Source: Desulfopila sp. IMCC35006 (GTDB taxonomy: Bacteria; Desulfobacterota; Desulfobulbia; Desulfobulbales; Desulfocapsaceae). Taken from it: 64,000 nucleotides of DNA. The first letter of the stretch is position 1, and the number at the start of each line of letters is the position of its first letter. This document shows positions 43,478 to 52,783 of this stretch, piece by piece. A program made the position numbers and the translations under genes. Location: contig NZ_SWCM01000014.1 of the NCBI RefSeq assembly GCF_005116645.1, positions 62,001 to 126,000 of the forward strand, given 5' to 3'. The notes below the pieces were generated by a model, which saw only the letters and a program-made list of their open reading frames with translations, did no database searches and was not told the DNA's origin.

Positions 43478-44421
43478 TCATACAGCTCTCTTTCCCGGCC
43501 ACAGGCTTTGCTGATATTCCCGTATTGTCCGTTGCTGCAGATTCCGGGGAAGCACGAAGGAGAGGTCTCCAATACATCAGGCGTGCGCTGGAGTTGCGCT
43601 CCCTGTCCAGTATCTGTATCAAGCAAAAAGAAATGCGGCCGCAGAATCGATACGGTGTGCATTTGTTGGTACAACAGTACGATCTGGTAATAATGGAGGC
43701 AGACAGCGATGCTGTGGCACCTCCGCGTAAGCCCGGCGCCCCCGCCGAATCATTGCCGGGTGTCCAGCTATTGCCCGGAAACGATGACGGGGCAATGGAG
43801 CAATTCGTCGAGCGACTGGTAATGCGGATGAACGCACTCGTGCAGCAGACACCTGTGTGGGGGTGTATCCTGATCGGTGGTAAAAGTTCCCGGATGGGGC
43901 AACCAAAGCATCTCATAGAGGATGGGCAGAAAATCACCTGGCTGGAACGAACGACTGAAATTCTTGCTCCTCTGGTTGACGGAATTGTCGTCTCGGGAAA
44001 CGGCAGGCTGCCGGAAAGGCTTGCCGACACCATTCGTCTGGCGGATGTCCCGGGCGTGGCCGGTCCTCTGACGGGAATAGTCGCTGCCTGTCGGTGGCAA
44101 CCGATGGTCTCATGGCTGCTCGTCGCCTGCGATATGCCGCATATAACGACAGAGGCCATCCAGTGGCTGCTCTCCGACCGTCATGCCGGCTGCTGGGGAC
44201 GGGTGCCTAAACTTGCAGCGGACAAGAGAGCGGAACCGCTTTTGGCCTGGTATGATTTTCGGGCCGGCCAAATTTTTGAAGAGCTGGTGTCTGCAGGGAA
44301 TTTACGCATCGGTGATGCTGCCGTTCATCCCAAAATTGATACCCCCCTCATTCCGGAAGCCCTGCGCCACAGCTGGCAAAATATCAATAGCCCGGACCAA
44401 TTGCCGGCATCGCCTGCTTGA
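43474..44421 (+). CDS. MobA-like guanylyltransferase with degenerate MobB-like N-terminus
   Basis: The 315-residue protein has a MobA domain from about residue 128, with WGCILIGGKSSRMGQPKHLI and later LVACDMPHI. This domain attaches GMP to molybdopterin for enzymes such as NapA. The first 127 residues resemble MobB in layout, with a late segment QYDLVIMEADSDAV like its EG motif region, but the MobB P-loop is absent. It is translationally coupled to mqnD by a 4-bp overlap. A related nucleotidyltransferase role such as MocA is possible. The MobB comparison is my inference from short similarity. Confidence 0.75.
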   Translation: MIIQLSFPATGFADIPVLSVAADSGEARRRGLQYIRRALELRSLSSICIKQKEMRPQNRYGVHLLVQQYDLVIMEADSDAVAPPRKPGAPAESLPGVQLLPGNDDGAMEQFVERLVMRMNALVQQTPVWGCILIGGKSSRMGQPKHLIEDGQKITWLERTTEILAPLVDGIVVSGNGRLPERLADTIRLADVPGVAGPLTGIVAACRWQPMVSWLLVACDMPHITTEAIQWLLSDRHAGCWGRVPKLAADKRAEPLLAWYDFRAGQIFEELVSAGNLRIGDAAVHPKIDTPLIPEALRHSWQNINSPDQLPASPA

Positions 44422-44478
44422 ACAGGGGCGTCTGTGGAAAGTAAATAGCTTGGCTGAGATGGAGGGCGCGGCATGATT

Positions 44479-45849
44479 TCACCTGAATTCCGTTGATGCA
44501 TCCCCATTTGCCAGCAGATGTCTGCCCTGCCTGAAATCTTGCTGCCACACAGAATCGGGGACCATGCTCCCGCCTGTTGCCCAAATCAGGTGTGTGGCCT
44601 GCTGTTGCCGGGCTGGAGTGAGATGCAGCTCTTCCCATGCTTTGGTAAGTCTGGCAAAACCGGCAAAACCAATGACCCCAGATGGTTCGAGGCGGATATC
44701 TTCACTGTCGGCCAACAGCGCCAGCAGGCGATACATTTCTCTATCTTCAGCGGTAAAGATTCCCGAAAGCATATGGCGCATTACCCGGCAGACCAATTGA
44801 GAAGGCCGGCTGACCGCCAGGCCGTCGGCGATGGTTTTATTTTTAATGCCCAGTTGCAGAGCGGAGATTTCATGGTCGAGTCCGGTGGCAAGTCCTACCA
44901 GCATGGCAGGAGACTGGGTCGGCTCGCCAAAAAAACAGTGGACATTGTCGCCAAAGGCCAGCTTCAGGCCAAAGCTTACCCCGCCGGGCCCTCCGCCAAC
45001 GCCACAGGGAAGATAGACGAGGAGTGGATGGTCCGCATCGACCTGAATCGAGTGTTCGTCGAACTGTGCCTGTAATCTTTTTGCCGCAACCGCGTAGCCT
45101 AAAAAGAGATCTCGCGAATTTTCATCATCGACAAAATAACTGAAAGGATCAGCCTTTGCCTGCTCACGGCCTTTAGCAACGGCGATGCTGTAATCGGCGT
45201 CATGTTCAACAATGCTGACCCCCCTTGCGCGCAGCATTTCTTTTTTCCAATGTTTGGCATCGGCCGACATATGAACAATGACGCGAAAACCTAATTCTGC
45301 CCCAATTATACCGATGCTCAGACCCAGATTTCCCGTTGAACCGACGATAATCGAATAGCGATGGAAAAGGTCATGACATCGCGCCGAGGCCAGCAAGGCA
45401 TAATTATCGGTTATTTTCAGCAGCCCGCTGGCAATTGCCGTTGCTTCGGCAAATTTGGCAATCGCATAGATACCGCCACGGGCCTTTATGGAGCCGGAGA
45501 TGGGCAGGTGGCTGTCCAGCTTCACCAGCATCCTGCCCGGGATTTCAATACCGTAATAATCTTCAATTGCCGCATGCATCGCCGGGATGTGCCGCAAAGG
45601 GGATTCGATCAGTCCACCGGCGGGTGCCGTTTCCGGAAATGTCCGGGCAAAATAAGGGCGAAAACGATCCAGTCGATCTGCAGCATCCTGCTGGTCCGTA
45701 TGATCGAAATCAATAAAAGCTTGAGCCTCAGAGCAGGATTTCCTCTCCGGATTCAACCAAAATACAGGTCGTGTGGCGATGATATCGGCTAAAACAGGAC
45801 ATTGGTCGAGCCAGTCCCGCATCGGTTTGCCATGAAAAAGTTTTTCCAC
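44479..45849 (-). CDS. dsdA: D-serine dehydratase
   Basis: The 456-residue PLP enzyme has the substrate/PLP-Lys motif PISGSIKARGGIY near residue 115. The PLP phosphate-binding loop is GSTGNLGLSIG, a third PLP-contact segment is PCGVGGGPGGVSFGL, and GFAGFARL is late. The length matches DsdA. It deaminates D-serine to pyruvate and ammonia, a detoxifying or nutrient-scavenging reaction. No dsdC or transporter is nearby. It converges with mobA. Confidence 0.93.
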   Translation of the reverse strand: MEKLFHGKPMRDWLDQCPVLADIIATRPVFWLNPERKSCSEAQAFIDFDHTDQQDAADRLDRFRPYFARTFPETAPAGGLIESPLRHIPAMHAAIEDYYGIEIPGRMLVKLDSHLPISGSIKARGGIYAIAKFAEATAIASGLLKITDNYALLASARCHDLFHRYSIIVGSTGNLGLSIGIIGAELGFRVIVHMSADAKHWKKEMLRARGVSIVEHDADYSIAVAKGREQAKADPFSYFVDDENSRDLFLGYAVAAKRLQAQFDEHSIQVDADHPLLVYLPCGVGGGPGGVSFGLKLAFGDNVHCFFGEPTQSPAMLVGLATGLDHEISALQLGIKNKTIADGLAVSRPSQLVCRVMRHMLSGIFTAEDREMYRLLALLADSEDIRLEPSGVIGFAGFARLTKAWEELHLTPARQQQATHLIWATGGSMVPDSVWQQDFRQGRHLLANGDASTEFR

Positions 45850-46013
45850 TTATTTCCCCTTGTCATTACAGAGGGTTCTTTTTAATTGCCGGAGGCAATC
45901 CAGGACATGTTATACTTTCCTATGGGTTCTTTCCCTTAAGATATGTATTTTATAACAAGAAACTATCCAATATTCCTGTTGAATATCATTTGCAAATAAG
46001 AGAGCGCAAGGCA

Positions 46014-48485
46014 ATGGCTGGAAAACCAAGCTACGAAGAACTGAGACAACGAATATATATTCTGGAACAAGAAGCAGCTGTGCGAGAACGTACTGAAAAA
46101 CTCAACGGCGCCCTGTTAAAAATATCCAATGCTGTGCATGTATCGACGACCCTTGACGAATTTTTCAAAACTGTTCATTTCGCCTTGATGCCTGTCATTA
46201 ACACGACCAATTTTTTTATTGCTTTGTATGATGCGGCAAGCGACAGCATAACATTTCCATACTTTGTCGACGCTGTCGATACCTGGTTCCCTCCGGTTCT
46301 TGAAATCAGTAAAACAGCATCATTAACGGCAGAAGTCATTCGTACCGGACGCCCTCTTTTGATAACGAAAGAAAAAGCTCTGGATCGAATGGCCAGTAGT
46401 CTCCTGACAATCCCACCCTGTACGCCGGCAGAAATCTGGCTGGGTGTACCCTTGCAGATTAAAGGGAAAATGATCGGGGTGATGACGGTGCAGAGTTATT
46501 CTGATGCTGCCTGTTATGATCAGATCGACCTGAATCTTATGGTCTCCGTTGCTGAGCTGGTCGCTCTTGCGATCGACAATATGACTGCGGAGGAATCGTT
46601 GCAGGCAAGTGAAGGACGGTTTCGGGCCATTGTCGATCTTGCCGTGGGTGGCGTCGTTCTTGGCTCGCAGGCGGGCGACATTATTGAGGTGAACGAGTAC
46701 TTCTGTTCTTTGACGGGCAGAACAAGAGAGGAGCTTCTTGGCAAGCATATCAGCTGCCTGAATTTTAGCCAGGAGAGTATGGAAAATTTCCCCTTTCGCT
46801 TTGACCTCCTACGAAAAGGAGAAAAGGTGGCGACTGAACGGGTACTGCTTCGTCCGGACGGTTCGGAAATTTCTATTGAAATGCGGACCAAAATGATGCC
46901 TGACGGCACTTTTCAGTCCATTTTCTTTGACGTCACTGAACGTAAACTCCGCGAGAAAGCCCTTGATGAGGCAAAAGAACGTTTTCGACTGGCTTTTCTG
47001 ACCAGCCCGGATGCTATCAATATCAATAAAATGGACGGAACCTATGTGGATATTAACCTTGGTTTCACTGAAATTACCGGCTATAGCCCCGAGGACGTGA
47101 TCGGCCGGTCTTCTCTTGATATCGCCATTTGGGATGATGCCGGGGATCGTCATCGTTTCATACAGATATTGCAGCGGGACGGCTATGTCAGAAATCTGGA
47201 GTTCTGTTTTAGAATGAGAGATGGCTCGAAAAAGACAGGACTGATGTCTGCCAATGTTATTGAGGTAGATGGAGAACAGCACATCCTGTCAATCACCAAA
47301 GATATATCGCTGCTTAAAAAAACCGAAAAAGAGAAATACGAACTTGAAGTCAAGTATATGCAGTCGCAGAAGATGGAGGCAATCGGCATCATGGCCGGCG
47401 GCATAGCGCATGATTTTAACAATATGCTGGCAATCATCATTGGCAATGCGGAGATGGCCAGGCTCACTCTGCCAAAAGAGAGCCCGGAAAGCTATTGTGT
47501 AAACCAGATCATTGTAGCGTCGCAACGGGTAAAAGAACTGGTCAAACAGATTCTCACCTTCAGTCGTCAGACCGATCAGGAATTGATTCCCCTGGATCTG
47601 TGCCAGGTCGTCCGGGAATCGTTGCAGTTCCTTCGCTCGACTATTCCGACGACAGTCGAGATCGTGCAGGATTTTGGGGAAAACTGTGGCCTGATACTTG
47701 CCGATGCGACCCAGATTCATCAGCTGCTGATGAATCTGTGCGCCAATGCGGTGCATGCCATGGATGAGAAAGGAACGCTGAAAGTGTCCGGTATGCTGGT
47801 GGAACTGACAGGAGATGATGTTGTCCACCAGCCTGATCTGTATCCCGGACGCTATCTCAAGTTCAGTGTAACCGATACCGGTATCGGCATTGCCAGAGAA
47901 ATCCAGGGCAAGATATTTGATCCTTTTTTTACAACCAAGGGAGTTCATGAAGGAACCGGGATGGGCTTGTCAATAGTGCTTGGAATTGTCAAAAGCCATG
48001 ATGGGGTGCTGCGGGTGAACAGTGCGCCAGGTGAAGGGGCAACCTTCACCATCTATTTTCCGGTACTGCAAAAGGAACCGTTGGCTGAAAAAGAGCAAAT
48101 CCCGGTCCAGCTCAAACGGGGTAAGGAAAGGATTTTGTTTGTCGATGATGAAGAATTACTGGCGACAATGGGGGGGCGTATACTTGAAAACCTCGGTTAC
48201 ACGGTTACTGTTGTAGTGAGGAGCCATGATGCGCTGGATACGTTTCGGGCCAATCCTCAAGCATTCGACGTGGTCATAACCGATCAGAGCATGCCGGAGA
48301 TGTCCGGGGTGGAGTTGTCGATGCAGCTCTTAAGAATCAGACCAGATCTTCCCATTATTTTATGCACTGGCTACAGCAAAAAGATTACCGAGGAAGAAGC
48401 GATACGGATGGGAATTAAAAAATACTTGACAAAACCCTTTAATATGAAGACTTTAGCGCAATGCGTCAGAGACGTTCTGTCATGA
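46014..48485 (+). CDS. GAF-PAS-PAS hybrid sensor histidine kinase
   Basis: The 823-residue cytoplasmic protein has an N-terminal coiled coil, then a GAF domain (about 25-190, LMPVINTTNFFIALYDAASD). Two PAS domains follow (about 200-320 and 325-445), then the kinase core with H-box GGIAHDFNNMLAII near 465 and HATPase with GTGMGLSIV. A C-terminal receiver (VDDEELLATMG, TDQSMPEMSG, final KPF) ends the protein. It is a multi-sensor kinase without membrane spans. The start at 46014 avoids a non-ATG start at 45990. It lies upstream of the HD-GYP gene, only 55 bp away. Confidence 0.9.
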   Translation: MAGKPSYEELRQRIYILEQEAAVRERTEKLNGALLKISNAVHVSTTLDEFFKTVHFALMPVINTTNFFIALYDAASDSITFPYFVDAVDTWFPPVLEISKTASLTAEVIRTGRPLLITKEKALDRMASSLLTIPPCTPAEIWLGVPLQIKGKMIGVMTVQSYSDAACYDQIDLNLMVSVAELVALAIDNMTAEESLQASEGRFRAIVDLAVGGVVLGSQAGDIIEVNEYFCSLTGRTREELLGKHISCLNFSQESMENFPFRFDLLRKGEKVATERVLLRPDGSEISIEMRTKMMPDGTFQSIFFDVTERKLREKALDEAKERFRLAFLTSPDAININKMDGTYVDINLGFTEITGYSPEDVIGRSSLDIAIWDDAGDRHRFIQILQRDGYVRNLEFCFRMRDGSKKTGLMSANVIEVDGEQHILSITKDISLLKKTEKEKYELEVKYMQSQKMEAIGIMAGGIAHDFNNMLAIIIGNAEMARLTLPKESPESYCVNQIIVASQRVKELVKQILTFSRQTDQELIPLDLCQVVRESLQFLRSTIPTTVEIVQDFGENCGLILADATQIHQLLMNLCANAVHAMDEKGTLKVSGMLVELTGDDVVHQPDLYPGRYLKFSVTDTGIGIAREIQGKIFDPFFTTKGVHEGTGMGLSIVLGIVKSHDGVLRVNSAPGEGATFTIYFPVLQKEPLAEKEQIPVQLKRGKERILFVDDEELLATMGGRILENLGYTVTVVVRSHDALDTFRANPQAFDVVITDQSMPEMSGVELSMQLLRIRPDLPIILCTGYSKKITEEEAIRMGIKKYLTKPFNMKTLAQCVRDVLS

Positions 48486-48540
48486 TATATTGCAGCTGAA
48501 CACCTGGGCTTCGGCTCTTTTTACTCTCTGCATTCGGGGC

Positions 48541-50283
48541 ATGGTTATGCTTGAAAAAAAATTTACAGAGCTGTCCCACAAGACATCCCGCCGCATTGCC
48601 CTGCCTGCGTTTTTCACCCTCGTCCTCTTTGTGACCGCTATTTTTTTCGTTCTCATGCCGCAGCTTGAGGAAAGCTTTCTGGCCAGGAAAAAAGAAATGA
48701 TCCGGGAGTTGACCGAGACCACCTGGAGTCTGCTCGGTACCTATTATGAGCGGGAGCAGAACGGCGAATTAACCCGGGCCGAGGCCCAGAAACGTGCGGT
48801 CCTGCGTATTCATAATCTGCGTTACGGCCCGGAGAAGAAAGATTACTTCTGGATCAACGATATGGTTCCGCGGGTGATCATGCACCCCTACCGACCGGAT
48901 CTGGACGGCAAGGATGTCACCAATTTTACGGATGCGAACGGCAAGCACCTTTTTGTCGACTTTGTCAAGATAGTCCAACAACAAGGGGCCGGGTATGTGG
49001 ACTATCTGTGGCAGTGGAAGGATGAGCCTGCCAGAATATCGCCGAAAATGTCCTATGTGAAAGGTTTTAAGCCTTGGGGGTGGATCATCGGCACCGGCAT
49101 GTATACCAATGATGTCTATGCGGAGATTGCTGAAATCCGCAATAAACTGACGGTCATCTCCCTGGGGATCCTGCTGGTCGTCTCGCTGCTTTCGGTGTAC
49201 TCCATCCGCCAGACCATTCTGGCCGATCGGGAGCGATTGGGCATCTTTAAGGAGCGCGAAACTCTGATGAAATCCCTGGAGCAGAGCAAGGAACGCTACC
49301 GCAACCTGATTGAGACCACCAGCGACTGGATCTGGGAATCCGACAGTTCCGGGCGATATACGTATTCAAGCCCCAGGGTGCGGGATCTGCTCGGTTATCT
49401 GCCGGAAGAGATACTCAATAAAACGCTGCTGGATATCGTCTCTCCCCAGCAGGCAAGAACATTTATCAGCACCTTTAATGACTTGATTCTTGCCCAGAAA
49501 GCTATTAACGGTCTGGAGAATATCTGTCTTGGCAAAAGTGGTCAGATCGTGGTGCTGGAAAACAATGCGGTACCGATTTTTGACGACCAGGGTGCCTTTC
49601 TCGGTTATCGGGGGATTGCCCGGGATATAACCGAACGAAAGGTAGCCATGGAAGAGCTGAAGAAAAGTCGCGATGAACTGCATGCAAGCCTCGAAGAAAC
49701 AGTCTCTTCACTCTCTTCCACCGCCGAAAAAAGGGATCCCTATACTGCCGGTCACCAACTGCGTGTTGATCTTTTAGCCTGCGCTATCGGTAAGGAACTT
49801 GGTCTCTCGGCCCACCAGCTCGAGGGGCTGCATATTGCCGCCCTGCTGCACGATATCGGCAAAATAACGCTGCCTTCCGATTATCTGGCCAAACCATCCA
49901 GATTAAGCAAAGAAGAGAAAGCCATCGTCCGATGCCACTCGGAGGTGGGGTATGAAATTTTGAAAAATATCCATTTCCCATGGCCAGTGGCGGAAATTGT
50001 CTATCAGCACCACGAGCATCTGGATGGCTCGGGTTACCCTCGGGGGCTCACCGCCAAGGAAATGCTCCTGGAAGCAAAGATTATTGTCGTGGCCGATGTG
50101 GTGGAAGCCATGTCCTCCCATCGCCCATATCGCGCATCGCTTGGCATAGACAATGCACTTGATGCAATCCGATCAGGCCGGGGAACCCTCTATCACGCTG
50201 AGAGCGTCGATGCCTGTGTGCGCCTGATAAAAGAGGGGAAGGTCGATATTTGCTCCAAAGATGTGTGTCCGGTTTTTCTCTAA
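48541..50283 (+). CDS. Cache-PAS-HD-GYP phosphodiesterase-type signalling protein
   Basis: The 580-residue protein has an N-terminal membrane span, an extracytoplasmic single-Cache domain (about 35-185, DYFWINDMVPRVIMHPYRPDL), and a second span near 200. A PAS domain (about 245-370) follows, then an HD-GYP domain (about 390-560) with the metal site HDIGKI, HHEHLDGSGYPRGL and the GYP motif. HD-GYP proteins cleave c-di-GMP. ATGs at 48541 and 48547 are close together; I chose 48541. It follows the hybrid kinase with which it may form a phosphorelay/c-di-GMP pair. Confidence 0.88.
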   Translation: MVMLEKKFTELSHKTSRRIALPAFFTLVLFVTAIFFVLMPQLEESFLARKKEMIRELTETTWSLLGTYYEREQNGELTRAEAQKRAVLRIHNLRYGPEKKDYFWINDMVPRVIMHPYRPDLDGKDVTNFTDANGKHLFVDFVKIVQQQGAGYVDYLWQWKDEPARISPKMSYVKGFKPWGWIIGTGMYTNDVYAEIAEIRNKLTVISLGILLVVSLLSVYSIRQTILADRERLGIFKERETLMKSLEQSKERYRNLIETTSDWIWESDSSGRYTYSSPRVRDLLGYLPEEILNKTLLDIVSPQQARTFISTFNDLILAQKAINGLENICLGKSGQIVVLENNAVPIFDDQGAFLGYRGIARDITERKVAMEELKKSRDELHASLEETVSSLSSTAEKRDPYTAGHQLRVDLLACAIGKELGLSAHQLEGLHIAALLHDIGKITLPSDYLAKPSRLSKEEKAIVRCHSEVGYEILKNIHFPWPVAEIVYQHHEHLDGSGYPRGLTAKEMLLEAKIIVVADVVEAMSSHRPYRASLGIDNALDAIRSGRGTLYHAESVDACVRLIKEGKVDICSKDVCPVFL

Positions 50284-50332
50284 TTGAGCCATTATATATC
50301 AATATGCACTGGTGTGAAAGGATAGGATCTCT

Positions 50333-50875
50333 ATGAAAGACAACGGTAACCTGGTGTGGATCGATCTGGAAATGACCGGGCTGAACACCTTTACAGACAA
50401 GGTTCTGGAGTTGGCAACGATCGTCACCAACTCGCACTTGGATATCCTCGCCGAGGGCCCGGATATAGCTATTCATCATCCGGAAGAGGTGCTGGCGGCA
50501 ATGGATGCCTGGAATACCCAGCATCATGGAGAATCCGGCTTGATTGAGCGATCCAGCAAGAGCACGTATACCTGCCGGCAGGCAGAATTGGAGACCCTGG
50601 ACTTTATTCGTCAGTGGGTTGACCACGGGGTTTCGCCGATGTGCGGCAACTCGGTCTGGCATGATCGTCGTTTTCTGGCCCGGTTTATGCCTGAACTGGA
50701 GCAATACTTTCATTATCGCAATATCGATGTCAGCACGATCAAGGAGCTGGCTAAGCGCTGGGCCCCGGATCTGGCACATTTCAAAAAAGAGAGCAGGCAT
50801 CGCGCCTACGACGATATCAGGGAATCAATTGCTGAGCTGAAATATTACGGGGACTGCTTTCTCAGGAAAAGCTGA
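50333..50875 (+). CDS. orn: Oligoribonuclease
   Basis: The 180-residue protein is a DEDDh exonuclease: WIDLEMTGL supplies Asp and Glu, CGNSVWHDRRFL the next Asp, and HRAYDDIRESI the His and last Asp. Length and motifs match Orn, which degrades the 2-5-nt RNAs and pGpG produced in RNA decay and c-di-GMP breakdown. The nearby HD-GYP gene makes the pGpG link attractive. AGGAT precedes the ATG. Confidence 0.95.
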   Translation: MKDNGNLVWIDLEMTGLNTFTDKVLELATIVTNSHLDILAEGPDIAIHHPEEVLAAMDAWNTQHHGESGLIERSSKSTYTCRQAELETLDFIRQWVDHGVSPMCGNSVWHDRRFLARFMPELEQYFHYRNIDVSTIKELAKRWAPDLAHFKKESRHRAYDDIRESIAELKYYGDCFLRKS

Positions 50876-50958
50876 TCAGGGCAACGTTCTCCGGGGATAA
50901 TTCCCGGGGGCAGATTGAGCTGACATTGACTGCCGCTTGTTTGGGGGAGAGCTTGCCG

Positions 50959-51336
50959 TTATCTGATAATTCTTTGCATTACCGAGCATTTTCTGCAGCT
51001 TTCCATCTTTTTCTGCCAGGTCGCATGGGGCGTATTGTTGCAGAGAGTTCCACCGATGAACCAGCATAAATTGCCGGCGCTGAACTCCCAGGCCGGGCAC
51101 TGCTTTATTTTTTCTTCTGGACAATGCCGAATATCCCAGCAGTTCGCGGTTTCTTCCGAGGGTGTAACTTTTTGGCTCAGCAGAAAAATCAGCTGACGTT
51201 CCACATGGCCTGGTATCGTGCGCCAGCCCTGTTCATAGCTGCAGACTGCTTTGAGGGAGATCCCCATTATACCGGCAAGCTGCTTCTGGGTTTTGTCCAG
51301 TTTTTTCCTGATGTTGACAAATTCCTGGCTGTCCAT
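50959..51336 (-). CDS. XRE-type HTH fused to a two-CW cysteine domain
   Basis: The 125-residue protein has a Cro/CI-type helix-turn-helix at residues 10-55 (LDKTQKQLAGIMGISLKAVC). It continues with a cysteine-rich domain in which CW pairs occur (NCWDIRHCP, LCWFIGGTLC) and further Cys residues follow (ESCRKC). The pattern is that of the two-CW domain family. These cysteines could bind zinc, iron or a cluster and make DNA binding redox- or metal-dependent. The target is unknown. Confidence 0.7.
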   Translation of the reverse strand: MDSQEFVNIRKKLDKTQKQLAGIMGISLKAVCSYEQGWRTIPGHVERQLIFLLSQKVTPSEETANCWDIRHCPEEKIKQCPAWEFSAGNLCWFIGGTLCNNTPHATWQKKMESCRKCSVMQRIIR

Positions 51337-51653
51337 AGTGTTTTTTCACCGGCGGTGAGATTGATATTTTCGATCGATGCCATTATCCTGTCAGGTAATG
51401 AGTTGCTTAGAAATAATTTTCTCATGCTTTTCATGATAAAATTATTTCGTGACGCAACTTATCCCCGCACAGCACGGGGATTGAACTGAGCACCAGCCAA
51501 GGGCATTGAAAATCTTTCCATCATGCACGCAGGGAGCGACAAGGGGTTCACGCAGCCAAACTGTTCATGATTTTATCTCTTCGTGATTGTGTCACACAGT
51601 AACATACAACCTGTTCCTTATGCAAACACGGAAATGAAACCGGAAGCTCGGCT
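51337..51653. other. 317-bp divergent intergenic region with a repeat relative
   Basis: The region separates the HTH gene (minus) from the thioredoxin-like lipoprotein gene (plus). It contains the palindrome at 51442-51482 described separately. The remaining sequence should hold promoters of both genes. I see no ORF or tRNA. Confidence 0.5.
51442..51482. repeat. Diverged single copy of the gdhA-downstream palindrome
   Basis: TTATTTCGTGA, three variable bases, then AACTTATCCC is shared with the tandem array at 60486-61091 (21 of 24 positions identical). It is followed, as there, by an inverted GC hairpin, here ATCCCCG/CGGGGAT. It is thus a dispersed member of the same repeat family. Confidence 0.7.
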
Positions 51654-52163
51654 ATGCATTTAAAAACAGATACAGCGAGGTCTTTTCTTTATTTTTTCCT
51701 GCTGGTCCTCCTGCTGCTCGGATGTGACCAGGAGGAAAAAAACAAACCGCTGCAACTCGGCGACACGGCCCCCGATTTTGCAGTCAAGGATTTAAGGGGC
51801 AATGTCATTGTTTTATCCACTCTGCAGGGCCGTCCGGTTATCCTGCGTTTTTTCGAAACCAACTGCCGGTTTTGCAGGGCTGATACGCCTGCGTTTACTC
51901 AGTTTTATGCTGCCCATAAAGACAAGGGGCTGCAGATTATATATATCGGCAGTTTTTATGAAAAAGAGCACGATCTGCAGGCTTTTGCCAAGGAACTCGG
52001 CCTGGTGTTTCCGGTTGTTCAGGATCAGCAGGCGCAACTTGCCGATCTGTATGGTATCCGTGCTTATCCGCAGACCGTCTTTATAGGTCCGGACCGCAGG
52101 ATACTGGCCGCTCTTCTTGGCGGCGTCGGTGCGGCGGAACTGCGGGAAATTTTTGGGTATTGA
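51654..52163 (+). CDS. TlpA-like thioredoxin-fold lipoprotein
   Basis: The 169-residue protein has a lipoprotein signal ending in LLLGC (lipid-modified Cys near residue 24) and a thioredoxin/AhpC-TSA-like domain. The active site is CRFC near residue 75 (ETNCRFCRADTP), and the cis-Pro motif is AYPQT near residue 140. It would act in the periplasm as a thiol reductant or copper-site partner. It begins the cluster that includes nosL, 51 bp upstream of it. Confidence 0.85.
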   Translation: MHLKTDTARSFLYFFLLVLLLLGCDQEEKNKPLQLGDTAPDFAVKDLRGNVIVLSTLQGRPVILRFFETNCRFCRADTPAFTQFYAAHKDKGLQIIYIGSFYEKEHDLQAFAKELGLVFPVVQDQQAQLADLYGIRAYPQTVFIGPDRRILAALLGGVGAAELREIFGY

Positions 52164-52214
52164 TCGAGTTAAAATACCGCATCTCATCCGACCACTTTAC
52201 CAATGAGGTATATA

Positions 52215-52781
52215 ATGAAAAATTCACTTATATTAATAACCGTTCTGTTCTTCGTTGCTACCGCAGGAGTCAGTAATAGTGCAGGTCTTCAGGCAGGCGA
52301 ATCGGTAAATAAAGAGAGCCGGTGTCCGGTCTGCGGCATGTTTGTGGCGAAGTATCCGCAGTGGCTGACACAAATCACTATGTCCGATGGCAGTACCGAG
52401 ATCTTTGATGGAGTAAAGGACCTGATGGCCTATTACTTTGCCCCACAACAGTTTGGCGCTGCTGCGGGGAACACGGTAGACGAAGTTTTTGTGAAAGACT
52501 ATTACAGCCAGAAATGGATTGACGGAAAAAAAGCAATTTTTGTACAGGGCAGCGATGTGTACGGTCCCATGGGGCATGAGCTCATTCCTTTTGACAGTCA
52601 GGCCGGCGCTGAGAGTTTCTTCAAGGATCATCACGGCAAGAAGATCTACAGCTTTGCCGAGATAACCCCGGATGTCATAGAATCACTACGAAAAGGTCAT
52701 ACGATGAAAGGTCATAAAATGAAAGAACATTCAATGTCCGGGCATACGATGCAGGACACTCCCATGCCGAAAACAAATTGA
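52215..52781 (+). CDS. nosL: NosL-family copper chaperone
   Basis: The 188-residue protein has a signal peptide (SLILITVLFFVATAGVSNSA) and the NosL domain: CPVCGMFVAKYPQW with the CxxCGM copper motif, then a DGVKDLMAYYF segment and a GHELIPF segment. NosL of nitrous oxide reducers is a Cu(I) lipoprotein; here no lipobox is visible. The tail carries four His-Met repeats (GHTMKGHKMKEHSMSGHTM), an obvious metal-binding addition. No nosZ is in the window. It is followed directly by the small ORF and an ABC transporter. Confidence 0.88.
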   Translation: MKNSLILITVLFFVATAGVSNSAGLQAGESVNKESRCPVCGMFVAKYPQWLTQITMSDGSTEIFDGVKDLMAYYFAPQQFGAAAGNTVDEVFVKDYYSQKWIDGKKAIFVQGSDVYGPMGHELIPFDSQAGAESFFKDHHGKKIYSFAEITPDVIESLRKGHTMKGHKMKEHSMSGHTMQDTPMPKTN

Positions 52782-52783
52782 AT

